Assembly: GCA_023460035.1 (NCBI GenBank)
Contig: JAEWRN010000021.1
Coordinates: 186,001 to 250,000 of the forward strand
Direction of reading: 5' to 3'
DNA: 64,000 bases
Source of the DNA: Bacillota bacterium
Lineage (GTDB): Bacteria > Bacillota > Clostridia > Oscillospirales > Ruminococcaceae
Position numbers and translations under genes: made by a program. The notes beneath the pieces were generated by a model that saw nothing but the letters and a program-made list of their open reading frames with translations, did not search any database and was not told the DNA's origin. Below, piece by piece: positions 8,642 to 17,982 of this stretch (positions within the stretch are counted from its first letter, which is position 1; each line of letters starts with the position of its first letter).

Positions 8642-9418
8642 ATGAAAATTTTGTGTGTCGGGGACGTGGTGGGCACACCCGGCCTCAACTTTTTGTGCCG
8701 CCGGCTGCCCGCACTAAAACGGCAGGTGGGGGCCGACCTTTGTATTGTAAACGGAGAAAATGCCCACCCGGATGGCGTGGGCATCACCGCCGATATTGCG
8801 CAGGAGATTTTTTCGCACGGGGCCGATGTCATCACGACCGGCAACCACGCGCTGCGCCGTGCGGGCGAAGAGCTGTACGAGGAGACCGAAGCCCTGCTTT
8901 GCCCCGCCAACCTGCCGCACGCGGCGCCGGGTGTGGGCAGCATAGTGCTGGACTTTGGCCGTTACACCGTAACGGTGCTGTGCCTTGCGGGCGTTGCGTT
9001 TTTAGAGCCGCTCGACAACCCGTTTGACACCGCCGACCGCCTGTTGCAAGGCGATACCTCGCGGTTTCGCATTGTAGACTTCCACGCCGAATCCACCGCT
9101 GAAAAGCAGGCGCTTGCCTGGTACCTTGACGGCCGGGTGAGCGCGGTGTTTGGCACCCACACCCATGTGCCCACCGCCGACGCGGGTGTGCTGCCCGGCG
9201 GCACCGGCTTTTTGACCGACGTGGGCATGACCGGGCCGGTGCAGTCGGTGATTGGTGTGCGGCCCGAGCTTGCGGTAAAAAAGCAGCGCACCCACCGGCC
9301 GGTGCGGTTTGCCGTGGCGGACGGCCCCTGCCGCCTGGACGCGGTGCTGTTTATCTGTGACGACAAAACGGGGCGTTGCACCGAGGTGCAAACCCTGCAC
9401 GAAATGCAGCAGGCCTAG
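8642..9418 (+). CDS. ymdB: YmdB-family metallophosphoesterase (TIGR00282 type)
   Basis: Dinuclear metal phosphodiesterase; the Bacillus relative hydrolyses 2',3'-cyclic nucleotides and affects biofilm and motility gene expression. Metal-binding motifs are CVGDVVGTPG at the N-terminus, VNGENAH, TTGNHAL and FGTHTHVPTAD, followed by the family signature FLTDVGMTG. 258 residues is normal. ATG 8642 follows GGAGG. The open frame reaches further upstream through the terminator region, but that part has no family similarity. The rny-ymdB neighbourhood is widely conserved and suggests a link to RNA metabolism. Confidence 0.92.
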   Translation: MKILCVGDVVGTPGLNFLCRRLPALKRQVGADLCIVNGENAHPDGVGITADIAQEIFSHGADVITTGNHALRRAGEELYEETEALLCPANLPHAAPGVGSIVLDFGRYTVTVLCLAGVAFLEPLDNPFDTADRLLQGDTSRFRIVDFHAESTAEKQALAWYLDGRVSAVFGTHTHVPTADAGVLPGGTGFLTDVGMTGPVQSVIGVRPELAVKKQRTHRPVRFAVADGPCRLDAVLFICDDKTGRCTEVQTLHEMQQA

Positions 9419-9488
9419 CGCCCGCCGCCTATTTTAAAAACAGCTGCGCCGCGCGCTTTGCCCGCGGGCACAGTTCGGGAGGTTTACA

Positions 9489-11036
9489 ATGAAACCAGCC
9501 TGTATCCGCCGGGGCACGGCAGCCCTTTGCATGCTGCTGTGCGCGGCACTGCTTGCCGGCTGCGCGCCGCAAAGCACCAGCGCGTCCAGCACGGGCACCG
9601 GGGTACCTGCGGCCCAAAGCGCCGCCGGTGACAGCGGCCAGTTTGTGCTGCCCTATTCCAGCGCAGAGGGGTTTAACCCCTATACGTCCAAAAGCAACAT
9701 CACCTTGCAGGATTCGCGGCTTCTGTTCGGTAATTTTGTGGACATCACGAACGACTACGAGCTGGTGTACAATGTGGCCAGCGCGGTGGTGAGCACCGGC
9801 AACGAGGTGACTATCACGGTGGGCGGCAGCTTTGCCGACGGCACGGCCATTACCGGGGCGGACGCCGCCGCAAGCCTTGAGGCCGCGCGCGCCAGCAGTG
9901 TGTTTGGCGCACGGTTTGCCAATGTGTCGGCGGTGCGTGCGGCCGGCAACACCGTCACCGTGACACTGCAAAGGCCGGACAGCCTGTTTGCCTACCTGCT
10001 TGACATCCCGGTGATGAAGGCGGGCGAGACGGCCAGCACCAGCCCCACGTCCAGCGGGCGGTATTCGGTCAGCAGCACCGCCGACGGTGTTGCCCTTACC
10101 GCAAACGCGTCGTTTGCAGGCAAAACACCGTTTGACACTATTCAGCTGGTCGAGCTGTCAGGCTATGACGCGCTGGTGTCCAGCTTAAACCTTGGGGTCA
10201 TCAGCCTGTTTTCGTCCGAGCAGGAATCGGACCTTGCGGGCAGCATTGTGTGCAACACCAGTTATTTTAACCTCAACAATCTTGTCTTTTTGGGCATTCA
10301 GCCCGAAAGCCCCGATTCCCCGCTGAACCAGCCCGCCTTGCGGCAGGCCATCAGCCTTGGCATTTCGCGCAGGCAGATTGCCGACAAGGCCTATTATTCG
10401 CGTGCGTACGTCGCCACCGGGGTCATTAACCCGCGCTTCCCCGGTGAAAGCGACGCCGCAACGCTGGCGGAGGAAGCCGACACCGCCAAGGCAAAGGCGC
10501 TGATTGAATCGCTGGGGTACACGATGGACGAAGCCAGCGGTTTTTACCAGAGCGCCGACGGCAAACGGCTGTCGTTTTCGCTGCTGTGCTACACCGGCAG
10601 CTCGTTTAAGCGGTACGCCGCCACGCTGGTGGCGGACGAGCTTTCGCGCATTGGCATTGAGGTGACGGTCAGCGAGGACAGCGACTTTACCAGCTACAGC
10701 GAAAAAATTTCGTCCGGCACCGCGCCACTGTACATCGGCGAGGTAAAGTTGTATAATAACATGGATATGGACGCCTTTTTTGGCACCGGCAACGCGCGCG
10801 TGCGCGTAACACCGTCCGACGCGCTGTTTGCCGCCTACGACGCCATGAAAGCGGACAAAACGGCACTGGCCGGGTTTGAAACCGCCTTTGCCGCCGAAAT
10901 GCCGTTTGTGCCGCTGGTGTACAAAAACGGCGTTGCGACCTATAGCAAAGATTTTTCGGGGCTTACCCCCACGGTCAGCGATATTTTTTATGGCTTTGAA
11001 AATCTTACGATCGACAATGCTACCCAAAAGGAGTGA
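9489..11036 (+). CDS. Lipoprotein, family 5 (oligopeptide-type) extracellular solute-binding protein
   Basis: A lipoprotein signal peptide with lipobox LLAGC (Cys25) is followed by a Ser/Thr-rich linker and a DppA/OppA-like fold: N-terminal EGFNPYTS, VTITVGGSFADGT, LRQAISLGISRRQIADKAYY and AAFAAEMPFVPLVYKNGV. Such proteins bind peptides, nickel or other small ligands for ABC import, but no permease or ATPase gene adjoins this one. At 515 residues the size is typical. It begins 70 bases after ymdB with its own GGGAGG site and ends just before yloU. The ligand cannot be deduced. Confidence 0.85.
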   Translation: MKPACIRRGTAALCMLLCAALLAGCAPQSTSASSTGTGVPAAQSAAGDSGQFVLPYSSAEGFNPYTSKSNITLQDSRLLFGNFVDITNDYELVYNVASAVVSTGNEVTITVGGSFADGTAITGADAAASLEAARASSVFGARFANVSAVRAAGNTVTVTLQRPDSLFAYLLDIPVMKAGETASTSPTSSGRYSVSSTADGVALTANASFAGKTPFDTIQLVELSGYDALVSSLNLGVISLFSSEQESDLAGSIVCNTSYFNLNNLVFLGIQPESPDSPLNQPALRQAISLGISRRQIADKAYYSRAYVATGVINPRFPGESDAATLAEEADTAKAKALIESLGYTMDEASGFYQSADGKRLSFSLLCYTGSSFKRYAATLVADELSRIGIEVTVSEDSDFTSYSEKISSGTAPLYIGEVKLYNNMDMDAFFGTGNARVRVTPSDALFAAYDAMKADKTALAGFETAFAAEMPFVPLVYKNGVATYSKDFSGLTPTVSDIFYGFENLTIDNATQKE

Positions 11037-11045
11037 AGGGACAAG

Positions 11046-11396
11046 ATGATCAGTTTTTACAACACTTTGGGCAAGGTCAGCATGACCGGCGATTACTTTG
11101 CCGGGCTGGTATCTGCCGCCGCCAGCAGCTGTTACGGCGTTGCGGATATGGCCACCAGCGGCCCGTCGGATACCGTGAAGGGCATGCTGTTTGGGTCGGA
11201 TTTCCCCGATAAGGGCGTGCGTGTCACCGAAGAGGGCGGCAAGCTGGTAATCGAGCTGCATATCAAGGTGATTTACGGCATCAATATTTCAGCAGTTGTC
11301 AAAAGCATCACCCACAAGGTGCGGTACGTCGTAGAGGATGCCACTGGCCTGCAGGTCAAGCGCATCAAGGTTTCGGTAGACGATATCGTCTCCTGA
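11046..11396 (+). CDS. yloU: Asp23/Gls24-family protein (YloU-like)
   Basis: Small protein of the Asp23/DUF322 family, 116 residues, with the characteristic segments ASSCYGVADMA, KGVRVTEEGGKLVIELHIKV and GINISAVVKSI. Family members are linked to the cell envelope stress response and to the fatty acid kinase system. The start lies just beyond the end of the binding-protein gene, so the two may be co-transcribed, but its natural partner is the next gene, as in the Bacillus yloU-yloV pair. Confidence 0.9.
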   Translation: MISFYNTLGKVSMTGDYFAGLVSAAASSCYGVADMATSGPSDTVKGMLFGSDFPDKGVRVTEEGGKLVIELHIKVIYGINISAVVKSITHKVRYVVEDATGLQVKRIKVSVDDIVS

Positions 11397-11429
11397 CGGA
11401 AATTGACGATTTAAGGGAGTATACGCAAG

Positions 11430-13121
11430 ATGATTACAGGTTCTGTTTTAAGAGACAGCATGATCAGTGGTGCCAACAGCATCATGAATCAGCGCAGCAG
11501 TATTGACGAGCTCAACGTATTCCCGGTTCCCGATGGTGATACCGGTACCAATATGAGTATGACAATCGGCGCGGCACGCCGCGATTTGCTGGCGCTGGGC
11601 GACGACTGCACGGTGGAAAAGGCAAGCGCCGTTGCCGCCGCCAGCATGCTGCGCGGCGCGCGCGGCAACAGCGGCGTCATTTCGTCGCTGCTGTTCCGCG
11701 GTTTTTCCAAAGCGCTGGTGGGCAAAAAAGAGGCCACTGCGGCCGATGTTGCCAAAGCGTTTGAAATGGGCGTCGCCGCCGCGTACAAAGCGGTGATGAA
11801 GCCCACCGAGGGCACGATGCTGACCGTCGCCCGCATGGGCGCCGAAGCGGCGGCCGTTGCGACGACCGAAGACCCGGTAGAGCTGTTTGAAATTATTCTC
11901 GCCGCCGCAAAAGAAGCGCTGGAGCACACCCCCGAGCAGCTGCCGGTGCTGAAAAAGGCCGGTGTGGTCGATGCGGGCGGCGCCGGGTTTGTGACCATTT
12001 TAGAGGGCATGCTGAGCGTGCTGCGCGACGGCATTGTGGTGCAGGCACAAGAGAGCGCCGAAGCGCCCAAAAAACCGTCTACCAGCGCGGCGGGCCGCGG
12101 TGTGTTCACCGATGACCTGATGAAGGTGGAGGACATCACCAACGGCTATTGCACCCAGTTCTTAGTGAACAAAAAGCAGGGTGCCAGCAGCGAAAAGCTG
12201 CGCGCCTTTTTAGAGAGCAACGGCGACAGCGTGGTCGTGGTAGAGGACGACGAAGTCATCAACTGCCATGTGCATACCTCTGACCCCGGCAAAATGGTCA
12301 GCTATGCGCTGGGCTTTGGCTATTTGACCAACTTTAAAATTGAAAACATGCATGAGCAGTTTTTGGCCCGGCAGGCACAGGGCAAGGGGCTGGAAAAACA
12401 GGCCGAAGCAGAAAAGAACCCCGAAAAGCAGGAATTTGCCTATGTTGCGGTGGACCCGGCGGTGGAGTTTGGGTTTGTGGCAGTTGCCGCGGGCGACGGG
12501 CTGCGTGACATTTTCACCGACATCGGCGTGGGCGCCGTGGTTTCGGGCGGGCAGACGATGAACCCCAGCACCGAGGACATTTTGGCGGCGGCGCAAAGCG
12601 TGCCGGCCAAAACCGTGTTTGTGCTGCCCAATAATAAAAACATCATTATGGCGGCCGAGCAGGCGGTGTCGCTTGCTGACCGCAAGCTGATTGTGCTGCC
12701 CACCCGCACCATCCCGCAGGGCATCACTGCGATGCTGAATTTTGACGATTCGCTTTCCGGTGAAGAAAACGGCATTGCGATGATGCAGGCGGCGGACCGT
12801 GTTGCGACCGGCCTTATTACCTTTGCCGCCCGCAACAGCGATTTTGACGGCCACAAAATCAAACAGGGTGAAATCCTCGCGCTGGAAAACGGCAAGCTGT
12901 CGTTTACCGACCGCGATATCAGCCACGCGGTGCTGAAGCTGGCAAAAGCGATGACCAAAAAGGAATCCAGCTTTGTGACGGTGATTTCCGGCTGCGACGT
13001 GAGCGAAGAGGACGCCGCCGAAGTGACGCGCCAGTTGCAGGAGAAAGTGCCCTCCGGCATTGAAGTGACCCATCTGGTGGGTGGCCAGCCGGTCTACTAC
13101 TACATCGTCAGTGTGGAATAA
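11430..13121 (+). CDS. yloV: DAK2-domain protein, FakA/YloV-type fatty acid kinase catalytic subunit
   Basis: The N-terminal DhaL-like kinase domain shows VFPVPDGDTGTNMSMT, with metal-binding aspartates, and MLRGARGNSGVIS. The middle and C-terminal halves are of the YloV type, including DVVEDDEVINCHVH-like sequence near residue 270 and VLPNNKNIIMAAEQA. In the characterised system FakA phosphorylates fatty acids presented by FakB for phospholipid synthesis; no fakB is in the window. 563 residues agrees with YloV. It follows yloU with AGGGAG as ribosome site and is closed by a strong terminator. Confidence 0.9.
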   Translation: MITGSVLRDSMISGANSIMNQRSSIDELNVFPVPDGDTGTNMSMTIGAARRDLLALGDDCTVEKASAVAAASMLRGARGNSGVISSLLFRGFSKALVGKKEATAADVAKAFEMGVAAAYKAVMKPTEGTMLTVARMGAEAAAVATTEDPVELFEIILAAAKEALEHTPEQLPVLKKAGVVDAGGAGFVTILEGMLSVLRDGIVVQAQESAEAPKKPSTSAAGRGVFTDDLMKVEDITNGYCTQFLVNKKQGASSEKLRAFLESNGDSVVVVEDDEVINCHVHTSDPGKMVSYALGFGYLTNFKIENMHEQFLARQAQGKGLEKQAEAEKNPEKQEFAYVAVDPAVEFGFVAVAAGDGLRDIFTDIGVGAVVSGGQTMNPSTEDILAAAQSVPAKTVFVLPNNKNIIMAAEQAVSLADRKLIVLPTRTIPQGITAMLNFDDSLSGEENGIAMMQAADRVATGLITFAARNSDFDGHKIKQGEILALENGKLSFTDRDISHAVLKLAKAMTKKESSFVTVISGCDVSEEDAAEVTRQLQEKVPSGIEVTHLVGGQPVYYYIVSVE

Positions 13122-13156
13122 AAACAGCTCCCGCCCGCGCGGCAGGGCCTGACAGA

Positions 13157-13196
13157 AGGCAATTTTAACGCCCCCGCGTTAAGGTTGCCTTTTTTA
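13157..13196 (+). terminator. Intrinsic terminator after yloV
   Basis: Long stem formed by AGGCAA...TTAACGC and GCGTTAA...TTGCCT around a C-rich loop, followed by six T residues. Confidence 0.85.
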
Positions 13197-13230
13197 TACC
13201 GTGAACGCAGTGCAGAAGGGAGGCGGCTGT

Positions 13231-15276
13231 ATGGCATGGGACAAAGAGGTACAGTACCTCAAGGGGGTGGGTGAAAAGCGCGCAAAGCAGCTGGCGAAGC
13301 TGGGTATTTTGACAGTGGGCGACCTGCTGCGCTGTTACCCGCGCGGTTATGTGGATTATTCGACCCCCTACACCGTGGCCGAAGCCCCGTACGAGGCCCC
13401 TTGCGCCGTGCGGGCGACGGTGTTTGAAAAGTACCCCCCGTTGCGCATCAGCGGCGGGCGCACGCTGTACCGGGTGGATGCGGGCGACGACACCGGCCTG
13501 CTGCAAATCACCTTTTTTAACAGCCCCTACGCGGCCGAAAGGCTGCAAGCGGGCAGTGAGTACCTGTTTTACGGCAAGGTGCGCGGCCTTGGCAGGCGCG
13601 AAATGGCAAGCCCGCAGTTTATTGCGGCGGGCAGCGACCACCCGTTTACCGCGGTGTACCATTTAACGGCGGGCATTACGTCTGCCTACCTTTCAAAGCT
13701 GATGCGCACCGCGCTGGCGGGCTGCGGCGCCGTGCAAGACCCGCTGCCCGAAGCGCTGCGCGCAAAATATAAGCTGCCGGACCTGTGTGATGCGCTGGGG
13801 GCAATTCACTTTCCCCCGTCACTGGCAGAGGCCACGGCCGCACGGCGGCGGTTTGCGTTTGAAGAGCTGTTTTACTTAGAGCTTGGCATGAAGCTGCTGC
13901 GCAGCCGCAACCGGGTGGCAAGCGGCGCGCCGATGCCCCGCTGTGACCCAGAGCCGTTTTTTGCCGCGCTGCCCTTTGCCCCCACCGGTGCCCAGCGCCG
14001 CGCGGTGGCCGAGCTGTGTAACGACTTTACGGCCCCGGCCCCGATGAACCGCCTGTTACAGGGCGACGTGGGCAGTGGCAAAACGCTGGTGGCAGCCGCA
14101 GGCATGGCGGTGGCCGCCGCAAACGGGTACCAAAGTGTGCTGATGGCGCCGACCGAAATTTTGGCGGTGCAGCATGCCAAAACTCTGCAAGCGCTATTGG
14201 CCCCGCTGGGCATTACGGTGGGGCTGCTGACCGGCTCGGTAAAAGGCAAAGCCCGCAAAACGCTGCTGGCCGCCATTGCAGAGGGGACGGCACAGGTGGT
14301 GGTGGGTACCCACGCGGTGCTCAGCGAGCAGGTGCAGTTTGCCCGTTTGGGGTTTGCCGTCACCGACGAGCAGCACCGGTTTGGCGTGCGCCAGCGCGGC
14401 CTGCTGGCCGAAAAGGCAGAAAACCCGCACCTGCTGGTGATGAGCGCCACCCCCATTCCCCGCACGCTAAGCCTGCTGGTGTTTGGCGAGCTGGATGTTT
14501 CGGTACTCGACGAGCTGCCGCCGGGGCGCACCCCGGTGCGCACGATGGCGGTGGGTACCGCGTTGCGCGGGCGCATGTATCACTTTTTAGAAGAGCAGAT
14601 CACCGCCGGGCGGCAGGTCTTTATCGTCTGCCCGCTGATTGAGCCGGCAGAGGAGGAATCGCCGCAGACGGCAGACATGCAGTCGGTCGTGGAATACCGT
14701 GAGCAGGTGGCGGCCCGCTACCTGCCGCACCGCCGCATTGGGCTGCTGCACGGCAGGCTGAAAGCGGCGGATAAGGCCGAGGTGATGGCGCAGTTTGCCG
14801 CGGGCGAGCTGGACGTGCTGTGCTCGACCACCGTGGTGGAGGTGGGGGTCGACGTGCCCAACGCCAGTGTGATGGTGATTGAAAACGCCGAGCGGTACGG
14901 CCTTTCGGCGCTGCACCAGCTGCGCGGGCGCGTGGGGCGCGGCGCGGCGGAGAGCTTTTGTATTTTAGTCAGCGACCACGGGTCGGAAGCCGTGAAAGAG
15001 CGGCTGGGCTTTTTGTGCCGCACGTCCGACGGGTTTGAGGTGGCAAGGTACGACTTGGAGCACCGCGGCCCGGGCGATTTCTTTGGCGAGCGCCAACACG
15101 GCCTGCCCACATTGCAGGTGGCGGACGCCACCGACGCGGGCATGGTGGAGGCCGCCGCCGAACAGGCGGGGGCCCTGTTGCAGCAAGACCCGGCACTGGC
15201 GGCGCCGCAGCACGCGGCACTGCGCCACGAGGTGAGCCGCCTGTTTGCGCAGGCGGGTGGGTTTGCAATCAACTAA
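13231..15276 (+). CDS. recG: ATP-dependent DNA helicase RecG
   Basis: Branch-migration helicase that remodels stalled replication forks and recombination intermediates. The N-terminal part has YLKGVGEKRAKQLAKLGI and an OB-fold wedge region; the helicase core shows Walker A GDVGSGKT near residue 277, APTEILAVQH, the DEQHRFGV box near 378, SATPIPRTL, and the C-terminal HRGPGDFFGERQHG signature. ATG 13231 after GGGAGG is chosen over a GTG ten codons upstream, giving 681 residues, the normal size. It is preceded by a terminator and followed at short range by a DUF554 gene. Confidence 0.96.
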   Translation: MAWDKEVQYLKGVGEKRAKQLAKLGILTVGDLLRCYPRGYVDYSTPYTVAEAPYEAPCAVRATVFEKYPPLRISGGRTLYRVDAGDDTGLLQITFFNSPYAAERLQAGSEYLFYGKVRGLGRREMASPQFIAAGSDHPFTAVYHLTAGITSAYLSKLMRTALAGCGAVQDPLPEALRAKYKLPDLCDALGAIHFPPSLAEATAARRRFAFEELFYLELGMKLLRSRNRVASGAPMPRCDPEPFFAALPFAPTGAQRRAVAELCNDFTAPAPMNRLLQGDVGSGKTLVAAAGMAVAAANGYQSVLMAPTEILAVQHAKTLQALLAPLGITVGLLTGSVKGKARKTLLAAIAEGTAQVVVGTHAVLSEQVQFARLGFAVTDEQHRFGVRQRGLLAEKAENPHLLVMSATPIPRTLSLLVFGELDVSVLDELPPGRTPVRTMAVGTALRGRMYHFLEEQITAGRQVFIVCPLIEPAEEESPQTADMQSVVEYREQVAARYLPHRRIGLLHGRLKAADKAEVMAQFAAGELDVLCSTTVVEVGVDVPNASVMVIENAERYGLSALHQLRGRVGRGAAESFCILVSDHGSEAVKERLGFLCRTSDGFEVARYDLEHRGPGDFFGERQHGLPTLQVADATDAGMVEAAAEQAGALLQQDPALAAPQHAALRHEVSRLFAQAGGFAIN

Positions 15277-15339
15277 AGGACAGCTGCTGTGTGAACAGCA
15301 GGTAAAACGGCGCCGCAACGCGCCAGAATGAGGTGGAAC

Positions 15340-16062
15340 ATGCTGATGGGCGGGACACTGGTCAACGCCGCTGCCGTGGTGTGCGGCGGGTTGGTTGGGT
15401 TATTGCTGAAAAAGGGGATGAAGCCGTCGCTGGAGCAGGCGGTGCACAAGGCCCTTGGGGTCGCGGTGGTCATTTTGGGCCTCAACGGGGTCATTTCGTC
15501 GATGTTTACCGTGTCGGCAGACGGCACCTTGTCGTCCACCGGGGAATTGCTGCTAATCGTCAGCCTGGTGGCGGGTACGCTGGCGGGCGAGCTGTTGCAG
15601 ATTGACGCGCGGCTGAACCGCTTTTCGCAAAAAATTGAACGGCGGGTGGGGGCCGAGGGCTTTGCCGCCGCATTTGTCAACGGCACGCTGCTGTTTTGTG
15701 TGGGCGCCATGACGGTGGTGGGCGCCATCAACGACGGGCTGCACCATGACCCCGGTGTGCTGTACGTCAAAAGCATGCTGGACGGCATCAGCTCCATCGT
15801 GTTCGGCGCCACCCTGGGGGTGGGGGTCTGCTTTGCGGCCATCCCACTGCTGCTGTATCAGGGCGGGCTGACACTGGCCGCCGGGCTGGTGGCCCCTTAC
15901 CTGCAGGGGGCGCTGCTCGACCAGATCTGCATGGTGGGGTATGCGATGGTAGCCTGCATCGGCATCAACTTTCTCACCAGCGCGCCGCGCATCAAAACCG
16001 CGAATTTATTGCCGGCCCTGCTGGTGCCGGTGCTGTGGGCAGTGGTGCAAAACTTTATTTGA
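15340..16062 (+). CDS. DUF554 family membrane protein
   Basis: Polytopic integral membrane protein of the DUF554 (YdfK-like) family, function unknown. About seven hydrophobic segments are visible, starting with GGTLVNAAAVVCGGLVGLLLKKG, which matches the usual N-terminus; FCVGAMTVVGAINDGL is the family core. ATG 15340 is chosen since GAGGTG at 15330-15335 is placed for it; ATG 15328 (four residues longer) and 15346 are alternatives. About 240 residues. It may be read through from recG, which ends 63 bases earlier. Confidence 0.85.
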   Translation: MLMGGTLVNAAAVVCGGLVGLLLKKGMKPSLEQAVHKALGVAVVILGLNGVISSMFTVSADGTLSSTGELLLIVSLVAGTLAGELLQIDARLNRFSQKIERRVGAEGFAAAFVNGTLLFCVGAMTVVGAINDGLHHDPGVLYVKSMLDGISSIVFGATLGVGVCFAAIPLLLYQGGLTLAAGLVAPYLQGALLDQICMVGYAMVACIGINFLTSAPRIKTANLLPALLVPVLWAVVQNFI

Positions 16063-16125
16063 GCACCGGCCGGGCAAGGCTGAAACAAATTACAAATGTA
16101 CCTGAATTAGAGACAAATTTGAATA

Positions 16126-16150
16126 TTAAAACACAAACTTTGTGTTTTAA
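16126..16150. repeat. Perfect 25-bp palindrome
   Basis: TTAAAACACAAA and its exact reverse complement separated by a single C. No good T-run follows, so it looks more like a protein-binding dyad, or a weak terminator for DUF554, than a standard terminator. The wider gap 16063-16510 contains this element, the terminator at 16168 and the promoter at 16402, and no gene that I can support. Confidence 0.6.
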
Positions 16151-16167
16151 AAAGAGAAAATGATGGC

Positions 16168-16215
16168 AAAGCCCTGTTTTTAATAGTAAAAACAGGGCTT
16201 TGCTTTCTTTTTAAT
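16168..16215 (+). terminator. Strong terminator upstream of the first liv operon
   Basis: Fifteen-base-pair perfect stem AAAGCCCTGTTTTTA / TAAAAACAGGGCTTT (16168-16182 and 16187-16201) with an ATAG loop, then GCTTTCTTTTT. Confidence 0.85.
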
Positions 16216-16401
16216 GCTTTAATGCATCAAAGCATCGAAGGAAAAAAGCGTGGCACAAAAAAGCCAAATAAAGGTGATTTACAGGGGTACAAATTGCCAA
16301 ACTCGTTGTAAACTCGCAAAGTTAACAGAATACTGCCCCGTTTTTGTGAATTATGCGAGATAGTGCGGGCTTGGCACAGATAATTTTGTGCGCTTTCGGT
16401 A

Positions 16402-16430
16402 TTGCACAAACAGCAACGGCAAGTTATAAT
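16402..16430 (+). promoter_or_regulatory. Promoter of liv operon 1
   Basis: TTGCAC at 16402-16407, 17-base spacer, TATAAT at 16425-16430; about 75 bases of untranslated leader before the binding-protein gene. Confidence 0.75.
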
Positions 16431-16510
16431 TCTTTGCAACATAGCGAAGCACATGTGTATCTAAATCAAAAACAATGTGCCTTTGTGTTTGTTAGAAAGA
16501 GGGGAAAAGT

Positions 16511-17704
16511 ATGAAAAAGTTTGTTAGCCTTGCACTTGCAGGCAGCTTACTCGTCAGCCTGGTCGGCTGTGGCGCGTCGTCCTCGGCGGCCCCGGCTTCC
16601 ACCGCGGCGAGCGGGGCTTCCTCCGCAGCTTCTACCTCCGCAGAGATTAGCCTGGGTGTCACCGCACCGCTGACAGGTTCGCTGGCAACCTACGGCGAGT
16701 CGGTACAGAAAGGTGTTAACCTTGCCATCGACGAGATTAACAAGGCGGGCGGCATTTTGGACAAACAGGTCAAAGTGACGTTTGAGGATGATAAGGGCGA
16801 CTCCACCGAGGGCGCCAACAGCTTCAATAAACTCGTATCGGAGGGCGTTTGCGCCATCATCGGTTCGGTTACTTCGGGCGTTACCTCCGGCCTTGCGACC
16901 CTGACCGATGAAAACGGCATGCTGCTGATCACCCCGTCGGGCACCGCTGATACCCTGACCGAGGGTCACCCGTCCGTGTTCCGCGCCTGCTTTAACGACT
17001 CTTACCAGGGCAGCATCGCCGCCGAGTTTGCGGCAAAAGACCTTGGCGCGAAAAAGGTTGCCATCCTGTATGCTTCCAGCGACCCGTATTCGGCCGGTAT
17101 CGCAGCTTCGTTTGAAGCCGCCTGCAAGACCTACGGCCTGGATGTCGTTGCAAAAGAGAGCTCTTCCAGCATGACCGACACCGACTACTCGGCACAGCTG
17201 ACCAACATCGTTGCTGCCGGCCCGGATGTCATTTTTGCCCCGTACTACTATGACACCGTTGGCCCGTACATCGTACCGCAGACCCGCGCTGCCGGCTATA
17301 CCGGTGTGATTCTGGGTGCGGACGGCTGGGACGGCACCACCGACACGATGGTGGACGACAAGAGCCTGTACAACAACACCTACTTTATCAACCACTACGC
17401 GGCAGATAACCCCAGCGAAGAAGTGCAGAACTTCGTTACCAGCTTCACTGCTGCTTATGGCTCCACGCCGAACGCGATCGCGGCCATGTCTTATGACGCG
17501 GTCTACATGATCAAGACTGCGATTGAAAAAGCGGGCACCGACAACACGGCCGACATTGTGAAAGCAATGACCGGTATGGAGTTCTCGGGCGTGACCGGCT
17601 CGTTCAAGCTGAACGACCTGAACACCCCGGAAAAACCCGCCGTTGTGATGGAGTACGTTGACGGTAATCTGGTATTCAAAGCGTCGGTTGGCGGCAATAG
17701 CTGA
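16511..17704 (+). CDS. livJ: Branched-chain amino acid-type ABC transporter, substrate-binding lipoprotein (liv1)
   Basis: Lipoprotein with a 19-residue signal and lipobox LVGC (Cys20), a low-complexity Ser/Ala linker, then a type I periplasmic-binding fold of the LivJ/Leu-binding family: APLTGSLATYGESVQKGVNLAIDEINKAGG, DDKGDSTEGANSFNKLV, and GADGWDGTTDT. About 397 residues. It delivers ligand, probably leucine, isoleucine or valine, to the permease encoded next. A terminator-like element and a large stem-loop separate it from livH, which suggests higher expression of the binding protein than of the membrane parts. The exact ligand is not provable from sequence. Confidence 0.9.
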   Translation: MKKFVSLALAGSLLVSLVGCGASSSAAPASTAASGASSAASTSAEISLGVTAPLTGSLATYGESVQKGVNLAIDEINKAGGILDKQVKVTFEDDKGDSTEGANSFNKLVSEGVCAIIGSVTSGVTSGLATLTDENGMLLITPSGTADTLTEGHPSVFRACFNDSYQGSIAAEFAAKDLGAKKVAILYASSDPYSAGIAASFEAACKTYGLDVVAKESSSSMTDTDYSAQLTNIVAAGPDVIFAPYYYDTVGPYIVPQTRAAGYTGVILGADGWDGTTDTMVDDKSLYNNTYFINHYAADNPSEEVQNFVTSFTAAYGSTPNAIAAMSYDAVYMIKTAIEKAGTDNTADIVKAMTGMEFSGVTGSFKLNDLNTPEKPAVVMEYVDGNLVFKASVGGNS

Positions 17705-17719
17705 GCAAACTGACGACCG

Positions 17720-17923
17720 CCGGGGCTGCCCCCTACGGAAGCTGCGGGTGCGAAGGTGCACCAGGCAGAACGGGGTAGCCCCGGTATTTGTTTTAATGCT
17801 TTAGAACGTCTTTAAATTCTCTCCCTGCGTTCAGTGAAAGACTGGCGTTTGAAAGAAAGCCGAAGCAGACAAGGCAGGGCCGGCCCGGCCGGCAGGGAAA
17901 GCGCCCTGAACGCAGCAGAGAAT
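17720..17923 (+). promoter_or_regulatory. Structured intercistronic region between livJ and livH (liv1)
   Basis: First element: CCGGGGCTGCCCC (17720-17732) can pair with GGGGTAGCCCCGG (17772-17784), followed by TATTTGTTTT, a leaky-terminator arrangement. Second element: arms at 17816-17834 and 17906-17923 (ATTCTCT...TGCGTTCAG with CTGAACGCA...AGAGAAT) can close a long stem containing smaller GC-rich hairpins. No gene is present here. Confidence 0.5.
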
Positions 17924-17982
17924 GTAAAGGCAACACACATTGGGGCACGGCGAAAGCCGCAGCCCCCCAAGGGGGAAGAGGT

